From Clostridiales bacterium (lineage in GTDB: Bacteria > Bacillota > Clostridia > Christensenellales > CAG-314): a stretch of 64,000 nt of DNA. The notes under the pieces were generated by a model that saw nothing but the letters and a program-made list of their open reading frames with translations, made no database searches and had not been told where the DNA came from. Shown here one piece after another: positions 43,255 to 51,557 of this stretch. The stretch covers positions 1-64,000 of the forward strand of contig JAFLVM010000002.1 of assembly GCA_022508305.1 (NCBI GenBank), in the 5' to 3' direction. A program made the translations under genes and the position numbers. Within the stretch, counting starts at the first letter, position 1. Every line of letters starts with the position of its first letter.

Positions 43255-45399
43255 TTAGATTTTCATTGTGAGTGAAATGCGTTTTTTGTCAAGGTCAACA
43301 CCGAGCACTTTTACGTCCACAACGTCGCCTACCTTCACAACCTCAAGCGGGTGTTTTACAAATTTGGTAGATGACAGTTGCGAAATGTGCACGAGTCCGT
43401 CTTGGTGAACGCCGATGTCCACGAACACGCCAAAGTCTATTACGTTGCGTACCGTGCCCTTCAGTATCATTCCTTCCTTCAAGTCCTTCATTTCGAGGAC
43501 GTCGCTCTTGAGTATCGGCTTGGGCATTTCGTCACGTGGGTCGCGCGCAGGTTTTTCCAATTCTGCAACGATGTCGCGTAGAGTCAATTCACCGACGTCA
43601 AGTTCGCGTGACAGCTTGTCGTAATTTATACTTGTTTTGCTAAGCCCTGCGAGGTTGCCGATGTTTTGCGGTTCGATGTGTAGCATGTGCATAAGCTTTA
43701 ACGTTGCATCGTAGCTTTCGGGGTGAACGCTTGTCGCATCCAGGAAGTTGTCGCCGCCCGTTATTCTCAAAAATCCCGCGCATTGCTCAAATGCCTTTGC
43801 GCCGAGTTTGTCTACCTTCAACAGTTGTTCGCGATTTGTAAAACGTCCGTTTTTCTCACGGTAGGAAACGATATTCTTCGCAATTGCCGAGGTTACGCCT
43901 GATACGTATTGAAGTAGCGGCGCGCTTGCCGTGTTGAGGTCTACGCCTACCTTGTTTACGCAGTCCTCGACTACGCCGTTGAGCGTTTCGCCAAGCTTCT
44001 TTTGGTTCATATCATGTTGGTACTGACCGACTCCTATGGACTTGGGGTCGATTTTTACCAGTTCGGACAGTGGGTCTTGCAATCTTCTTGCAATGCTCGC
44101 CGCGCTCCTTTGACCTACGTCAAAGGTGGGGAATTCTTCCGTAGCCAGCTTGCTTGCCGAGTAAACGGACGCGCCCGCCTCGTTGACGATGACGTATTGA
44201 ACAGGCAATCCCGTTTCTTTGAGCAGCTCGACTATGATTTGCTCGCTTTCACGTGACGCCGTGCCGTTGCCGAGTGAAATAAGTGAAACGTTGTATTTTT
44301 TGATGAGTAATTGCAACGTCAGCTTTGCCTTTGCAATCTTTTCGGGAGTTGTGGGGGCAGTGGGGTAAATTACCGTGGTGTCCAACACCTTGCCCGTTGC
44401 ATCAACAACTGCAAGCTTGCAGCCTGTGCGGAATGCGGGGTCCCAACCGAGTACCACTTGACCGACAATGGGCGGTTGCATGAGCAGCTGCTCCAAATTT
44501 TTGCCAAATACGGCGATTGCTCCTTCTTCTGCCTTTTCCGTCAGCATATTGCGAATTTCCGTAGCAATGCTTGGTTCAATGAGGCGGGTGTAGCTGTCCG
44601 CGATAGCCGTTTTGAGTAGCTCTTCCGTATGTACGTTTTTACGTGTCACGACGTGGCGCACGAGATAGTCGTTTATTAGTTCAGCAGGCGCTACGACCTT
44701 GACCGTCAGTACCTTTTCCGCCTCTCCGCGGTTTACCGCAAGCACGCGGTGACCTGCAATTTTGGCAACGTCCTCCTCGTAAGCGTAGTAGTTGTCGTAC
44801 ACCGTTTTGACTTCAGGTTTTTTGGCAGTAGAAGTAATCTTGCCCAAGCGGAAAGTGAGGTCTCTGATTGCAGTACGGTAGGTTGCGTCGTCGCTGATAT
44901 GTTCGGCAATGATGTCGAGAGCGCCGGCGATTGCCTCGTCAACGGTGTTTACGTCCTTTTCGGGGTTTAGGTATTCCACGGCAACTTCGGGAATGGGCTT
45001 GTCCGTCATTTGCAGCAGTATGACGTTAGCAAGCGGCTCCAAACCCTTTTCCTTCGCGATAGTGGCGCGTGTTCTGCGCTTTGGACGGTAGGGACGGTAC
45101 AAGTCGTCCACAGCTACCTGCGTTTCGGCGTTTAGTATTTCTTCACGCAACTCGTCAGTCAGCAGCCCTTGCTCCTCGATGCTTTTTAGTACCTGCGCCT
45201 TCTTTTCTTCGAGGTTGCGTAGATATGTCAAACGCTCGTAGAGTTTTCTGAGTTGCTCGTCGTTAAGCTGTCCCGTCGCCTCTTTGCGGTAGCGGGAAAT
45301 GAAGGGAATGGTGTTGCCCTCGTCAATGAGGTTGACTGCCGCGTCCACCTGCCACTTTGCCACGTTTAGTTCTTCTGTAATTTTTTGATTGATGTCCAT
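43255..45399 (-). CDS. tex: Tex-family RNA-binding transcription accessory protein
   Basis: 714 residues, standard for Tex. In order: N-terminal helical HTH-like region (VNLIDEGNTIPFISRYRKEATG), YqgF/RNase H-like domain with GWDPAFRTGCKLAVVDATGKVLD (about 323), helix-hairpin-helix region with GVGQYQHDMNQKKL and KNIVSYREKNGRFTNREQL, and a C-terminal S1 domain (GTVRNVIDFGVFVDIGVHQDGLVHISQ). Tex binds RNA polymerase and single-stranded RNA and affects expression of stress or virulence genes in several bacteria. AAGGAG precedes the ATG; sigma-A promoter upstream. Confidence 0.96.
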   Translation of the reverse strand: MDINQKITEELNVAKWQVDAAVNLIDEGNTIPFISRYRKEATGQLNDEQLRKLYERLTYLRNLEEKKAQVLKSIEEQGLLTDELREEILNAETQVAVDDLYRPYRPKRRTRATIAKEKGLEPLANVILLQMTDKPIPEVAVEYLNPEKDVNTVDEAIAGALDIIAEHISDDATYRTAIRDLTFRLGKITSTAKKPEVKTVYDNYYAYEEDVAKIAGHRVLAVNRGEAEKVLTVKVVAPAELINDYLVRHVVTRKNVHTEELLKTAIADSYTRLIEPSIATEIRNMLTEKAEEGAIAVFGKNLEQLLMQPPIVGQVVLGWDPAFRTGCKLAVVDATGKVLDTTVIYPTAPTTPEKIAKAKLTLQLLIKKYNVSLISLGNGTASRESEQIIVELLKETGLPVQYVIVNEAGASVYSASKLATEEFPTFDVGQRSAASIARRLQDPLSELVKIDPKSIGVGQYQHDMNQKKLGETLNGVVEDCVNKVGVDLNTASAPLLQYVSGVTSAIAKNIVSYREKNGRFTNREQLLKVDKLGAKAFEQCAGFLRITGGDNFLDATSVHPESYDATLKLMHMLHIEPQNIGNLAGLSKTSINYDKLSRELDVGELTLRDIVAELEKPARDPRDEMPKPILKSDVLEMKDLKEGMILKGTVRNVIDFGVFVDIGVHQDGLVHISQLSSTKFVKHPLEVVKVGDVVDVKVLGVDLDKKRISLTMKI

Positions 45400-45426
45400 G
45401 CTGTACTCCTTGCAAGTTGTGAATAT

Positions 45427-45455
45427 ATTTTATCAAAAAAACGACCGTTTTGCAA
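45427..45455 (-). promoter_or_regulatory. Sigma-A promoter of tex
   Basis: Minus strand TTGCAA, 17 bp, TAAAAT, close to the ribosome site. Confidence 0.7.
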
Positions 45456-45506
45456 TTACAAAATTAGTGAAATAGTCTATATTTTTCGTTATAGAAATCA
45501 TCTTAT

Positions 45507-45535
45507 TTGACAACAGTTGCAACTGTTGATATAAT
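45507..45535 (+). promoter_or_regulatory. Perfect-consensus promoter with palindromic operator in the spacer
   Basis: TTGACA, 17 bp, TATAAT. The spacer is almost filled by the 18-bp perfect palindrome CAACAGTTGCAACTGTTG (45511-45528), which also covers the end of the -35. A repressor site is the natural reading; the repressor is not evident nearby. Confidence 0.82.
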
Positions 45536-45571
45536 CCAAATATAAAATATACTTTATTAGTAAGGTAAAAG

Positions 45572-46585
45572 TTGAAAAAGTCCGTAAAAAAAGCTCTATC
45601 AATCGTGGTGTGTTTGGTGTTCGCCTTCTGCTTCGTTGGCGTGCTTTCTGCATGCTACGATCCCGATGAACACGAACATGACTTTACAGTGTACGAAATT
45701 CGCGACTACTGCCATTTGATGGAGTGCGCTTGCGGCAAGTACGAAGAGGGAGAGCACGCATACGACAGCAACAATGTTTGTACAGTTTGTGGCGCAAAAG
45801 ATCATGAGCATGAATTCAACACGTACAAGCCCTATCCCTACGATGTCGATATGCATTGGATTGCTTGCGAGTGCGGTGTAGTTGGCTATTACGAAGCACA
45901 CGACTACGAAGAGGGTAGCAACGTCTGCTCAAAGTGCCATGAGGTAAGACATGAGCACAACTGGGAGTACGTTGGCGAACGTGACGAGCTGTATCATAAT
46001 CTAACGTGTAATCTTTGCAACAAAATGCTGTCCGCCGTGCACGACTGTACGGAAGACGCGCCCTGTTCCGGTTGCGGTTACACTCTGCATGAGCACTTGT
46101 GGGAGGTTGTAGATCAAGGCAACTTCGACGAGCATATAGTAAAGTGCACTGTATGTGAGCTCACCGACATTAAAGCGCACGACTTTGAAAACAGTGACGT
46201 TTGCTCACAGTGCGGGGCAGAAAAACACGTTCACCGTTGGCAGTGGACGGGCGAGAGTAGCGCAAACATTCACTACCTGTACTGCGAGGACTGCAACGGG
46301 TACGGTTTCGAGGAACACTCTTTTGCCGATGGTGGCGACACCTGTCTTGTTTGCGGCGCGCCTCCTCACACTCACGATTGGAAGTTTATCAACGGTTGCC
46401 AAATAACATCTAAATACCACCAGCTTTACTGTGACGAATGCGGTTCGGATGGTTGGCAAGAACATGTGTACGGCGATGACGGTAAATGTAAAAAATGCAA
46501 TCACGAGCAAGGGACAAGCGGCGGTGGCTCTACTGACCCCGAACCGCTTTGCTACGTTGAGAATATAAAAAGAAAACTACTGTGA
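45572..46585 (+). CDS. Lipoprotein made of tandem Cys/His modules
   Basis: 337 residues from TTG with AAGGTAA upstream. Signal peptide ending in lipobox LSAC (about residue 28). The mature part is about seven repeats of roughly 40 residues, each with H.H(D/N)(W/F), a Trp/Tyr-rich strand, H..C..C and a closing C..CG (for example CSQCGAEKHVHRW, CLVCGAPPHTHDW). This looks like a string of small zinc-ribbon-like modules on the cell surface. The C-terminus (GGGSTDPEP then LCYVENIKRKLL) ends abruptly after a linker, so a downstream part may be lost. Metal binding is inferred. Confidence 0.75.
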   Translation: MKKSVKKALSIVVCLVFAFCFVGVLSACYDPDEHEHDFTVYEIRDYCHLMECACGKYEEGEHAYDSNNVCTVCGAKDHEHEFNTYKPYPYDVDMHWIACECGVVGYYEAHDYEEGSNVCSKCHEVRHEHNWEYVGERDELYHNLTCNLCNKMLSAVHDCTEDAPCSGCGYTLHEHLWEVVDQGNFDEHIVKCTVCELTDIKAHDFENSDVCSQCGAEKHVHRWQWTGESSANIHYLYCEDCNGYGFEEHSFADGGDTCLVCGAPPHTHDWKFINGCQITSKYHQLYCDECGSDGWQEHVYGDDGKCKKCNHEQGTSGGGSTDPEPLCYVENIKRKLL

Positions 46586-46612
46586 CATAACAATAATGAA
46601 TCAGAAAACAAT

Positions 46613-46647
46613 AGAAAAGGCTTGCGATTTATAACCGTAAGCCTTTT
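46613..46647 (+). terminator. Hairpin after the Cys/His lipoprotein gene
   Basis: GAAAAGGCTT / AAGCCTTTTC stem; the T-run is internal to the stem, and its 3' arm overlaps copy B of the 36-bp repeat. Confidence 0.55.
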
Positions 46648-46678
46648 CACTTCGCCAGTGGGGCAAGTAGGTTCGTAT
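46643..46678 (-). repeat. 36-bp dispersed repeat, copy B
   Basis: Reverse complement begins ATACGAACCTACTTGCCC and differs from copy A at two positions only. Intergenic between convergent genes. Confidence 0.7.
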
Positions 46679-46701
46679 GCAAAATTAGTTACGTTATGTA
46701 A

Positions 46702-46728
46702 AAAAAGCTCCCTTGTGTAAGGGGAGCG
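46702..46728 (-). terminator. Intrinsic terminator of glyS
   Basis: On the minus strand GCTCCCC-type stem (GCTCCCTT / AGGGGAGC) followed by six T. Confidence 0.85.
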
Positions 46729-46736
46729 GTTTTCAA

Positions 46737-48125
46737 TTAATAAATAAATATTCTCTTTTTCAAGTAGTCTTTGAGTTCGGTCAATGCTACGCGTTCCTGC
46801 TGCATACTGTCGCGGTCGCGGACGGTTACGCAGCCGTCGATTTCCGTGTCAAAGTCCACCGTAATGCAATATGGGGTGCCGATTTCGTCCTGACGGCGGT
46901 AGCGTTTACCTATGGAACCCGCTTCGTCGTAGTCGCAAGTAAACTCTTTCAACAGGTCGTTGTACAGAGCAGTTGCAGGCTCGGCAAGCTTCTTTGACAG
47001 GGGCAGTACGCACGCTTTCACGGGCGCAAGTTCGGGGTGGAGGTGGAGTACCACACGGGTGTCGCCCTCGCCAACCTCTTCCTCGTCGTAGGCGTTGGCA
47101 AGGAAGGCAAGGAATGCTCTGTCCGCTCCGAGACTTGGCTCGATAACGTAGGGAATAAAGCGTTCGTTGGTTACAGGGTCGGTGTAGTCAAGCGTTTCGC
47201 CGCTTACTTCCGAGTGACGCGTAAGGTCGTAGTCGGTGCGGTCGGCAATTCCCCACAGCTCACCCCAACCGAAGGGGAATTTTACTTCGAAGTCGGTGGT
47301 TGCCTTGCTGTAGAAACACAGTTCGTCCTTGTCGTGATCGCGAAGTCTCAAATTTTCCTCTTTCATGCCGAGGTCGAGTAGCCATTGCTTGCAAAAGTTT
47401 TTCCAATATTCAAACCATTCGAGGTCGGTGCCGGGTTTGCAGAAAAATTCCAGTTCCATTTGCTCAAATTCGCGAATACGGAAGATGAAGTTGCCGGGGG
47501 TTATCTCGTTACGGAAGGATTTACCTATTTGACCGATACCGAATGGCAGCTTTCTGCGAGTGGTGCGGCACACGTTCTTGAAGTTGACGAAAATGCCCTG
47601 CGCCGTTTCGGGACGGAGGTAAACGGTGGACGTGGAGTTTTCCGTCACGCCGATAAAGGTCTTGAACATGAGGTTGAATTTACGAATGGGTGTAAAATCG
47701 CACTTTCCGCACACGGGGCAGTGTATTTCGTGTTCCTTAATGTAGTCGGACATATGTTCGTCGGACATGCCGGCAACGGTGTTCGGCAAATTGTGTTTTG
47801 CCTGATATTCCTCAATGAGGTTGTCAGCGCGGTAACGGGTTTTGCAACCCTTGCAGTCCATCAATGGGTCGCTAAATCCGCCGAGGTGTCCGCTTGCCTC
47901 CCACGTTTTGGGGTTCATGAGAATTGCGGTGTCCAGTCCAACGTTGAGCGGGTTTTCTTTGACGAACTTTCTATACCACACCTGCTTGATATTGTTTTTC
48001 ATTTCCACACCCAAGGGACCGTAATCCCACGAGTTGCTAAGTCCGCCGTAAATTTCGCTGCCTGCGTAAATGAAACCGCGTCCTTTGCACAAATTTACCA
48101 GCTTGTCCATTGTCAGCTTTGCCAT
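46737..48125 (-). CDS. glyS: Glycyl-tRNA synthetase, dimeric class II type
   Basis: 462 residues, the single-chain (alpha2) enzyme rather than the glyQ/glyS alpha-beta type. [34 protein letters not shown] is the family N-terminus. Motif 2 lies around [29 protein letters not shown] and motif 3 at [15 protein letters not shown] zinc-binding set [11 protein letters not shown] and CPVCGKCDF is present. It charges tRNA-Gly in the cytoplasm. AGGAGAG precedes the ATG. It has a plain sigma-A promoter and a short leader with no T-box, unlike ileS in the same window. Confidence 0.97.
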   Translation of the reverse strand: MAKLTMDKLVNLCKGRGFIYAGSEIYGGLSNSWDYGPLGVEMKNNIKQVWYRKFVKENPLNVGLDTAILMNPKTWEASGHLGGFSDPLMDCKGCKTRYRADNLIEEYQAKHNLPNTVAGMSDEHMSDYIKEHEIHCPVCGKCDFTPIRKFNLMFKTFIGVTENSTSTVYLRPETAQGIFVNFKNVCRTTRRKLPFGIGQIGKSFRNEITPGNFIFRIREFEQMELEFFCKPGTDLEWFEYWKNFCKQWLLDLGMKEENLRLRDHDKDELCFYSKATTDFEVKFPFGWGELWGIADRTDYDLTRHSEVSGETLDYTDPVTNERFIPYVIEPSLGADRAFLAFLANAYDEEEVGEGDTRVVLHLHPELAPVKACVLPLSKKLAEPATALYNDLLKEFTCDYDEAGSIGKRYRRQDEIGTPYCITVDFDTEIDGCVTVRDRDSMQQERVALTELKDYLKKRIFIY

Positions 48126-48154
48126 AGTTTCTCTCCTACTTTTGTTGTGATTTC

Positions 48155-48183
48155 ATTCTAAAATTTTGAACAAATTTTGTCAA
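48155..48183 (-). promoter_or_regulatory. Sigma-A promoter of glyS
   Basis: Minus strand consensus TTGACA, 17 bp, TAGAAT. Confidence 0.72.
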
Positions 48184-48245
48184 GCAACTTGCGCATTGTG
48201 CACTAAATATATTATATGTACATATGCGCACAGTCCAATTTACCA

Positions 48246-48275
48246 TTGACAACATCAAGTTGTATGGTATATACT
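48246..48275 (+). promoter_or_regulatory. Candidate promoter of the DUF2804 gene
   Basis: Consensus TTGACA, 18 bp, TATACT; the position supports the downstream start of that gene. Confidence 0.55.
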
Positions 48276-48358
48276 TATTTGCGCAAGGAATGAGGCACAG
48301 TTGTTGCGGCAATCCCGCAAAAAAACGTTTGCCTTGTAAAAAACAGGGCGTATTACCT

Positions 48359-49366
48359 ATGATAGAAATTACCAGCACAAAAGAACTACTTGACCCAAGC
48401 GGACGTCTTGCAACGGCAGGCTACGCCACGCACATGAACTTTAACTACGACAAGTCGGCGGTGAAGTGTCCGCCGTTACGTCTAAAGGAATGGGATTTTT
48501 ACCAAGTTCACTTTGACGACCGCTACGTGTTGCAAATGACGGTAGGGCACGTATCCTACGCGGTGCAAATTTCCGCGGCGCTTTTGGATTTGAAAACGGG
48601 CGTTTGTCGCAGGGTAGGTAAAACCACCGCCCGTAACGCGTCTTTTATAAAGAACATGCCGGTAAACCCCGAAGTTCCCAACACAATTCGGTACTTCAGC
48701 AGAAATGCTCACGTTCAGTTTGAAGTGACGGACAAATTTCGCCGTCTTGCCATGACTTTCACCGATTTTTCAGGCATTAAGGCGGAAATAAATCTGGAAT
48801 TGAACAACGTCAGCAAGAACAAGGAAAAAATGGTAATTGCAATACCATTTGCCGACCCACGTCAGTGGTACCTCAATTACAAGGAAAATTGTTTTGTCGT
48901 CAACGGCTACTGTCGCATAGAGGATGTTGCCTACGACATAAAGGACGGCTTTGGCTTACTGGACTGGGGCAGGGGCGTCTGGCCATATCATCACAACTGG
49001 GTGTGGGGCAACGGCGGAACGCTTGTTGACGGTAAGCACTTTGGTTTCAACATTGGTTGGGGCTTCGGCAACACCGAGGCAGCCACGGAAAACATGTTTT
49101 TCTACGACAACAAAGCGTACAAGCTGGGAATAGTCACGGAAATTCAAATGGGCGACACCTACCGCTACGTCGATTTGGACAAGAGGTTTGTTTTCAGTGT
49201 GGAACCCATCTACGACAACTTTACTAAGACCAACATGCTGTGGGTCAAGAACAAGTGCCACCAACTGTTTGGCAAGTGGAGCGGTTACGTCGTTCTCGAT
49301 GACGGAACTAAGGTGGACGTTCCTCCCTTCGTTGCCTTTTGTGAAAAAGCGGAAAACAACTGGTAA
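48359..49366 (+). CDS. DUF2804 family protein
   Basis: 335 residues. DIKDGFGLLDWGRGVWPYHHNWVWGNG near the middle and FNIGWGFGNTEAATENMFFYDNKAYKL are hallmark DUF2804 sequences. The fold is all-beta and resembles lipocalin/AttH-like proteins; no enzymatic role is established. No signal peptide, so it is cytoplasmic. This start is used because the promoter lies in the longer upstream frame and MIEITSTKELLDPSGRLATAGYA is the natural N-terminus; only a weak CAGGG precedes it. Convergent with the SpoIIID gene. Confidence 0.82.
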   Translation: MIEITSTKELLDPSGRLATAGYATHMNFNYDKSAVKCPPLRLKEWDFYQVHFDDRYVLQMTVGHVSYAVQISAALLDLKTGVCRRVGKTTARNASFIKNMPVNPEVPNTIRYFSRNAHVQFEVTDKFRRLAMTFTDFSGIKAEINLELNNVSKNKEKMVIAIPFADPRQWYLNYKENCFVVNGYCRIEDVAYDIKDGFGLLDWGRGVWPYHHNWVWGNGGTLVDGKHFGFNIGWGFGNTEAATENMFFYDNKAYKLGIVTEIQMGDTYRYVDLDKRFVFSVEPIYDNFTKTNMLWVKNKCHQLFGKWSGYVVLDDGTKVDVPPFVAFCEKAENNW

Positions 49367-49385
49367 ATTACAAAAAAATGAACAT

Positions 49386-49421
49386 GGGGTGGCAAAAATG
49401 CTACCCCTTGTATTTTTTCTT
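49386..49421. terminator. GGGGTGGCA palindrome shared by DUF2804 and spoIIID
   Basis: GGGGTGGCA / TGCTACCCC stem with one G-T pair, AAAA loop, then TTGTATTTTTTC; the minus side ends in a T-run too. It contains the spoIIID stop codon. Confidence 0.8.
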
Positions 49422-49646
49422 GGTTGCCTGCCCTCCGCGAAGGTACCTCACGTCCCAGTTGTCGCTCATCACTTCAACAATTTTGTCGTACCGTTGTTTG
49501 TCGATTTGCGCAAGCCTTTCGCTCAAATCCTTGTGGGCTGTGGACTTGCTCACGCAAAACACCTTCGCCACCTCTCGTACGGTACACTTGTTTAACAACA
49601 CGTAGTCAGCTGTCTCCAACACCCGTTCGGCAATATATTCCTTCAT
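49401..49646 (-). CDS. spoIIID: Sporulation transcription factor SpoIIID
   Basis: 81 residues, matching Bacillus SpoIIID in length and across the sequence: MKEYIAERVLETADYVLLNKCTVREVAKVFCVSKSTAHKDLSERL with the HTH at VREVAKVFCVSKSTAHKDL, and the strongly conserved ending RYLRGGQATKKKYKG. SpoIIID is made in the mother cell under sigma-E and reshapes its regulon. The start with CGGAGCAG is preferred over a longer frame. A perfect TGTCGAA (0A-box core) lies about 35 bases upstream, which is unexpected for this gene and may be chance. Its stop lies inside the shared terminator stem. Confidence 0.93.
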   Translation of the reverse strand: MKEYIAERVLETADYVLLNKCTVREVAKVFCVSKSTAHKDLSERLAQIDKQRYDKIVEVMSDNWDVRYLRGGQATKKKYKG

Positions 49647-49815
49647 CAACTGCTCCGACAATTTTGCTGTTACTATTAAATGTCGAAACAACGCGAAATA
49701 TGACTGAACCGCAGATAAAACCGTCGGAATTGCTTGCTTTTGACCGTATCATGTCTGTAAGGCTTATTGTAAAATACAATGCCACACTAATTGTTGACGA
49801 TTTCATTTTACTGCC

Positions 49816-49844
49816 TTTACAAATCTACGGAACAGTGTTATCAT
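49816..49844 (+). promoter_or_regulatory. Candidate promoter of the rubredoxin-rubrerythrin operon
   Basis: TTTACA, 17 bp, TATCAT, overlapping TATAATTA; no convincing PerR box. Confidence 0.5.
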
Positions 49845-49881
49845 ATAATTACCATTGAAAATCAACAAAGGAGATACACTT

Positions 49882-49995
49882 ATGAAAAAATGGGTTTGTA
49901 ACGTTTGCGGTTACGTTCACGAAGGCGACGAAGCTCCCGAGATTTGCCCTCTTTGTGGCGTTGGCGCGGAAGATTTTAGTGAAGTAGAGGAATAG
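49882..49995 (+). CDS. Minimal stand-alone rubredoxin-like protein
   Basis: 37 residues, preceded by [39 protein letters not shown]. Two CxxC pairs (CNVC and CPLC) form the iron site. It is shorter than usual rubredoxins (about 52 residues) and lacks their aromatic core; it instead matches the rubredoxin domain at the N-terminus of the rubrerythrin encoded 50 bases downstream ([20 protein letters not shown]). Likely an electron carrier to that enzyme, made from the same transcript. Clear by sequence despite its small size. Confidence 0.88.
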   Translation: MKKWVCNVCGYVHEGDEAPEICPLCGVGAEDFSEVEE

Positions 49996-50045
49996 TTCGC
50001 GTATTGCGAAAAATATTTTAAAGAGATAAAAGGAGAAAAATTATT

Positions 50046-50588
50046 ATGAAATTTGTATGTTCCGTTTGCGGATACGTTCACGAAGGTGACGAAGCCCCCG
50101 AAAGATGCCCTCAATGCAAGGCGCCCAAAGCGAAATTCGTTGCTCAAGCAGCAGAAATGAACTGGGCGGCAGAACACGTCGTAGGCGTAGCTAAGGGTGT
50201 TCCTCAAGACATCATTGACGACCTTAGAATGAACTTTAACGGCGAGTGCAGCGAGGTTGGTATGTACCTTGCAATGGCGCGCGTTGCTCACAGAGAAGGC
50301 TATCCCGAAATCGGTTTATATTGGGAAAAGGCAGCTTGGGAAGAGGCAGAGCACGCAGCAAAGTTTGCAGAGCTTTTAGGTGAAGTTGTGTCTGACAGCA
50401 CTGCTCAGAACCTCAAAGTACGCATCGAGGCGGAAAACGGCGCAACGATGGGCAAAACCCAACTTGCTAAGCGCGCAAAAGAACTCGGTTTGGACGCCAT
50501 TCACGACACAGTACACGAGATGGCTCGCGACGAGGCTCGTCACGGCAAGGCATTCCTTGGACTTTACAACCGTTACTTCAAGAAGTAA
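50046..50588 (+). CDS. Reverse rubrerythrin (NADH peroxidase type)
   Basis: 180 residues. Here the rubredoxin domain comes first ([25 protein letters not shown]), the opposite order to classical rubrerythrin, followed by a ferritin-like four-helix bundle with [48 protein letters not shown] and [13 protein letters not shown], which supply the Glu/His ligands of the di-iron site. In clostridia this enzyme reduces hydrogen peroxide and oxygen with electrons passed from NADH via rubredoxin. AAAGGAG before the ATG. It supports an anaerobic lifestyle with oxygen defence. Confidence 0.93.
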   Translation: MKFVCSVCGYVHEGDEAPERCPQCKAPKAKFVAQAAEMNWAAEHVVGVAKGVPQDIIDDLRMNFNGECSEVGMYLAMARVAHREGYPEIGLYWEKAAWEEAEHAAKFAELLGEVVSDSTAQNLKVRIEAENGATMGKTQLAKRAKELGLDAIHDTVHEMARDEARHGKAFLGLYNRYFKK

Positions 50589-50616
50589 GACTCGGGTAAC
50601 TTATCTTTATTTGTAT

Positions 50617-50652
50617 GGACTTCCTGTTGCAGGGAAGTCCTTTGTTTTATTT
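50617..50652 (+). terminator. Intrinsic terminator of the rubrerythrin operon
   Basis: GGACTTCC / GGGAAGTCC stem followed by TTTGTTTTATTT. Confidence 0.85.
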
Positions 50653-50679
50653 ATTTAAATTATATTATTTGTATAAGTA

Positions 50680-50708
50680 TTGCAAGAAACGTTAAATTGT
50701 AGTACAAT
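50680..50708 (+). promoter_or_regulatory. Sigma-A promoter of the patatin-like gene
   Basis: TTGCAA, 17 bp, TACAAT, leaving a leader of only about eight bases and no Shine-Dalgarno. Confidence 0.65.
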
Positions 50709-50722
50709 AAAATATACGTTAT

Positions 50723-51541
50723 ATGGTTACGTTTAAAAGAAAAACAAAAACACCAAACACACAGGACAGGCGCAAGCTCAATTTCAAGTTGGGTTTGGCT
50801 TTGTCCGGCGGCGGCACTCGCGGGCTTGCGCACATTGGCGTACTCAAGGCATTTTCGGAAGAACGCATTGGCTTTGACTGTGTTGCAGGTACTTCTTTCG
50901 GGTCTCTTGTGGGCGCGCTGTACTGCGCAGGCGTTAATATTGACGACATGGTGGAGGCTGCAAAGCATATCACCCGCAAAGATATCGTCAGCCGACTGTG
51001 GGTAGGGTCGGACGCGGGCAACATTGCTAAGGCGGTCAAACCGTTTCTGGAAAACAAAACCTTCAAGGACTTAACCGTTCCGTTTGCAGCGGTTGCCGTG
51101 GACATCACGGATGGACAGGAAGTAGTGCTTACTGACGGCAACGTTTCCAAAGCTGTTTCTGCATCCTGCGCCGTTCCCGCATTGTTCAAACCCGTCGAAA
51201 TGGACGGTATGCTGCTCGTTGACGGAGGTCTGCTCAACAACATGCCCGCAGACGTATGTAGGGCAATGGGGGCGGAAATTGTCATTGGTGTGGACTTGAA
51301 TCACAATCGCGGGCAGGGCACGAAGTCCAAGAAGATAGGAAATATTTTGCTTGCCACTTGGAACATTGCCTTGAAATCCACAATGTACAAGGGGCAGCTC
51401 AACAGCGATTTGATCATCGAACCTGAACTGTCGGATTTCAACCGCACCAGTTTGAAGGACGTGGACGAAATGGTGGAAGAGGGCTACCGCGCAGCCAAGG
51501 ACAAAATGTCGGAAATAAAACACCTTTTACAAATAAAATAG
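50723..51541 (+). CDS. Patatin-like phospholipase
   Basis: 272 residues. SGGGTRGLAHIGVLKAF is the oxyanion-hole DGGGxRG-type loop, AGTSFGSLVGALYCAG holds the catalytic Ser of GxSxG, and LVDGGLLNNMPAD the catalytic Asp of the DG(A/G) motif. A bacterial patatin of RssA/YchK type: a cytoplasmic serine acyl hydrolase acting on phospholipids, exact substrate unknown. The start is the first ATG after the promoter; no ribosome site is visible. It precedes the two metallo-hydrolase genes by 16 bases, so read-through into them is possible. Confidence 0.92.
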   Translation: MVTFKRKTKTPNTQDRRKLNFKLGLALSGGGTRGLAHIGVLKAFSEERIGFDCVAGTSFGSLVGALYCAGVNIDDMVEAAKHITRKDIVSRLWVGSDAGNIAKAVKPFLENKTFKDLTVPFAAVAVDITDGQEVVLTDGNVSKAVSASCAVPALFKPVEMDGMLLVDGGLLNNMPADVCRAMGAEIVIGVDLNHNRGQGTKSKKIGNILLATWNIALKSTMYKGQLNSDLIIEPELSDFNRTSLKDVDEMVEEGYRAAKDKMSEIKHLLQIK

Positions 51542-51557
51542 GCTTAAGGAGTAGAAA

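Noticed and set aside
46862..46876. AATATGGGGTGCC inside glyS resembles the other palindrome arm
   Set aside because: It lies in the conserved GTPYC coding stretch and there is no hairpin or gene end here.
49838..49855. PerR-like box (TTATCATATAATTA) at the rubrerythrin promoter
   Set aside because: Symmetry with the PerR consensus is poor; it is explained by the -10 region.
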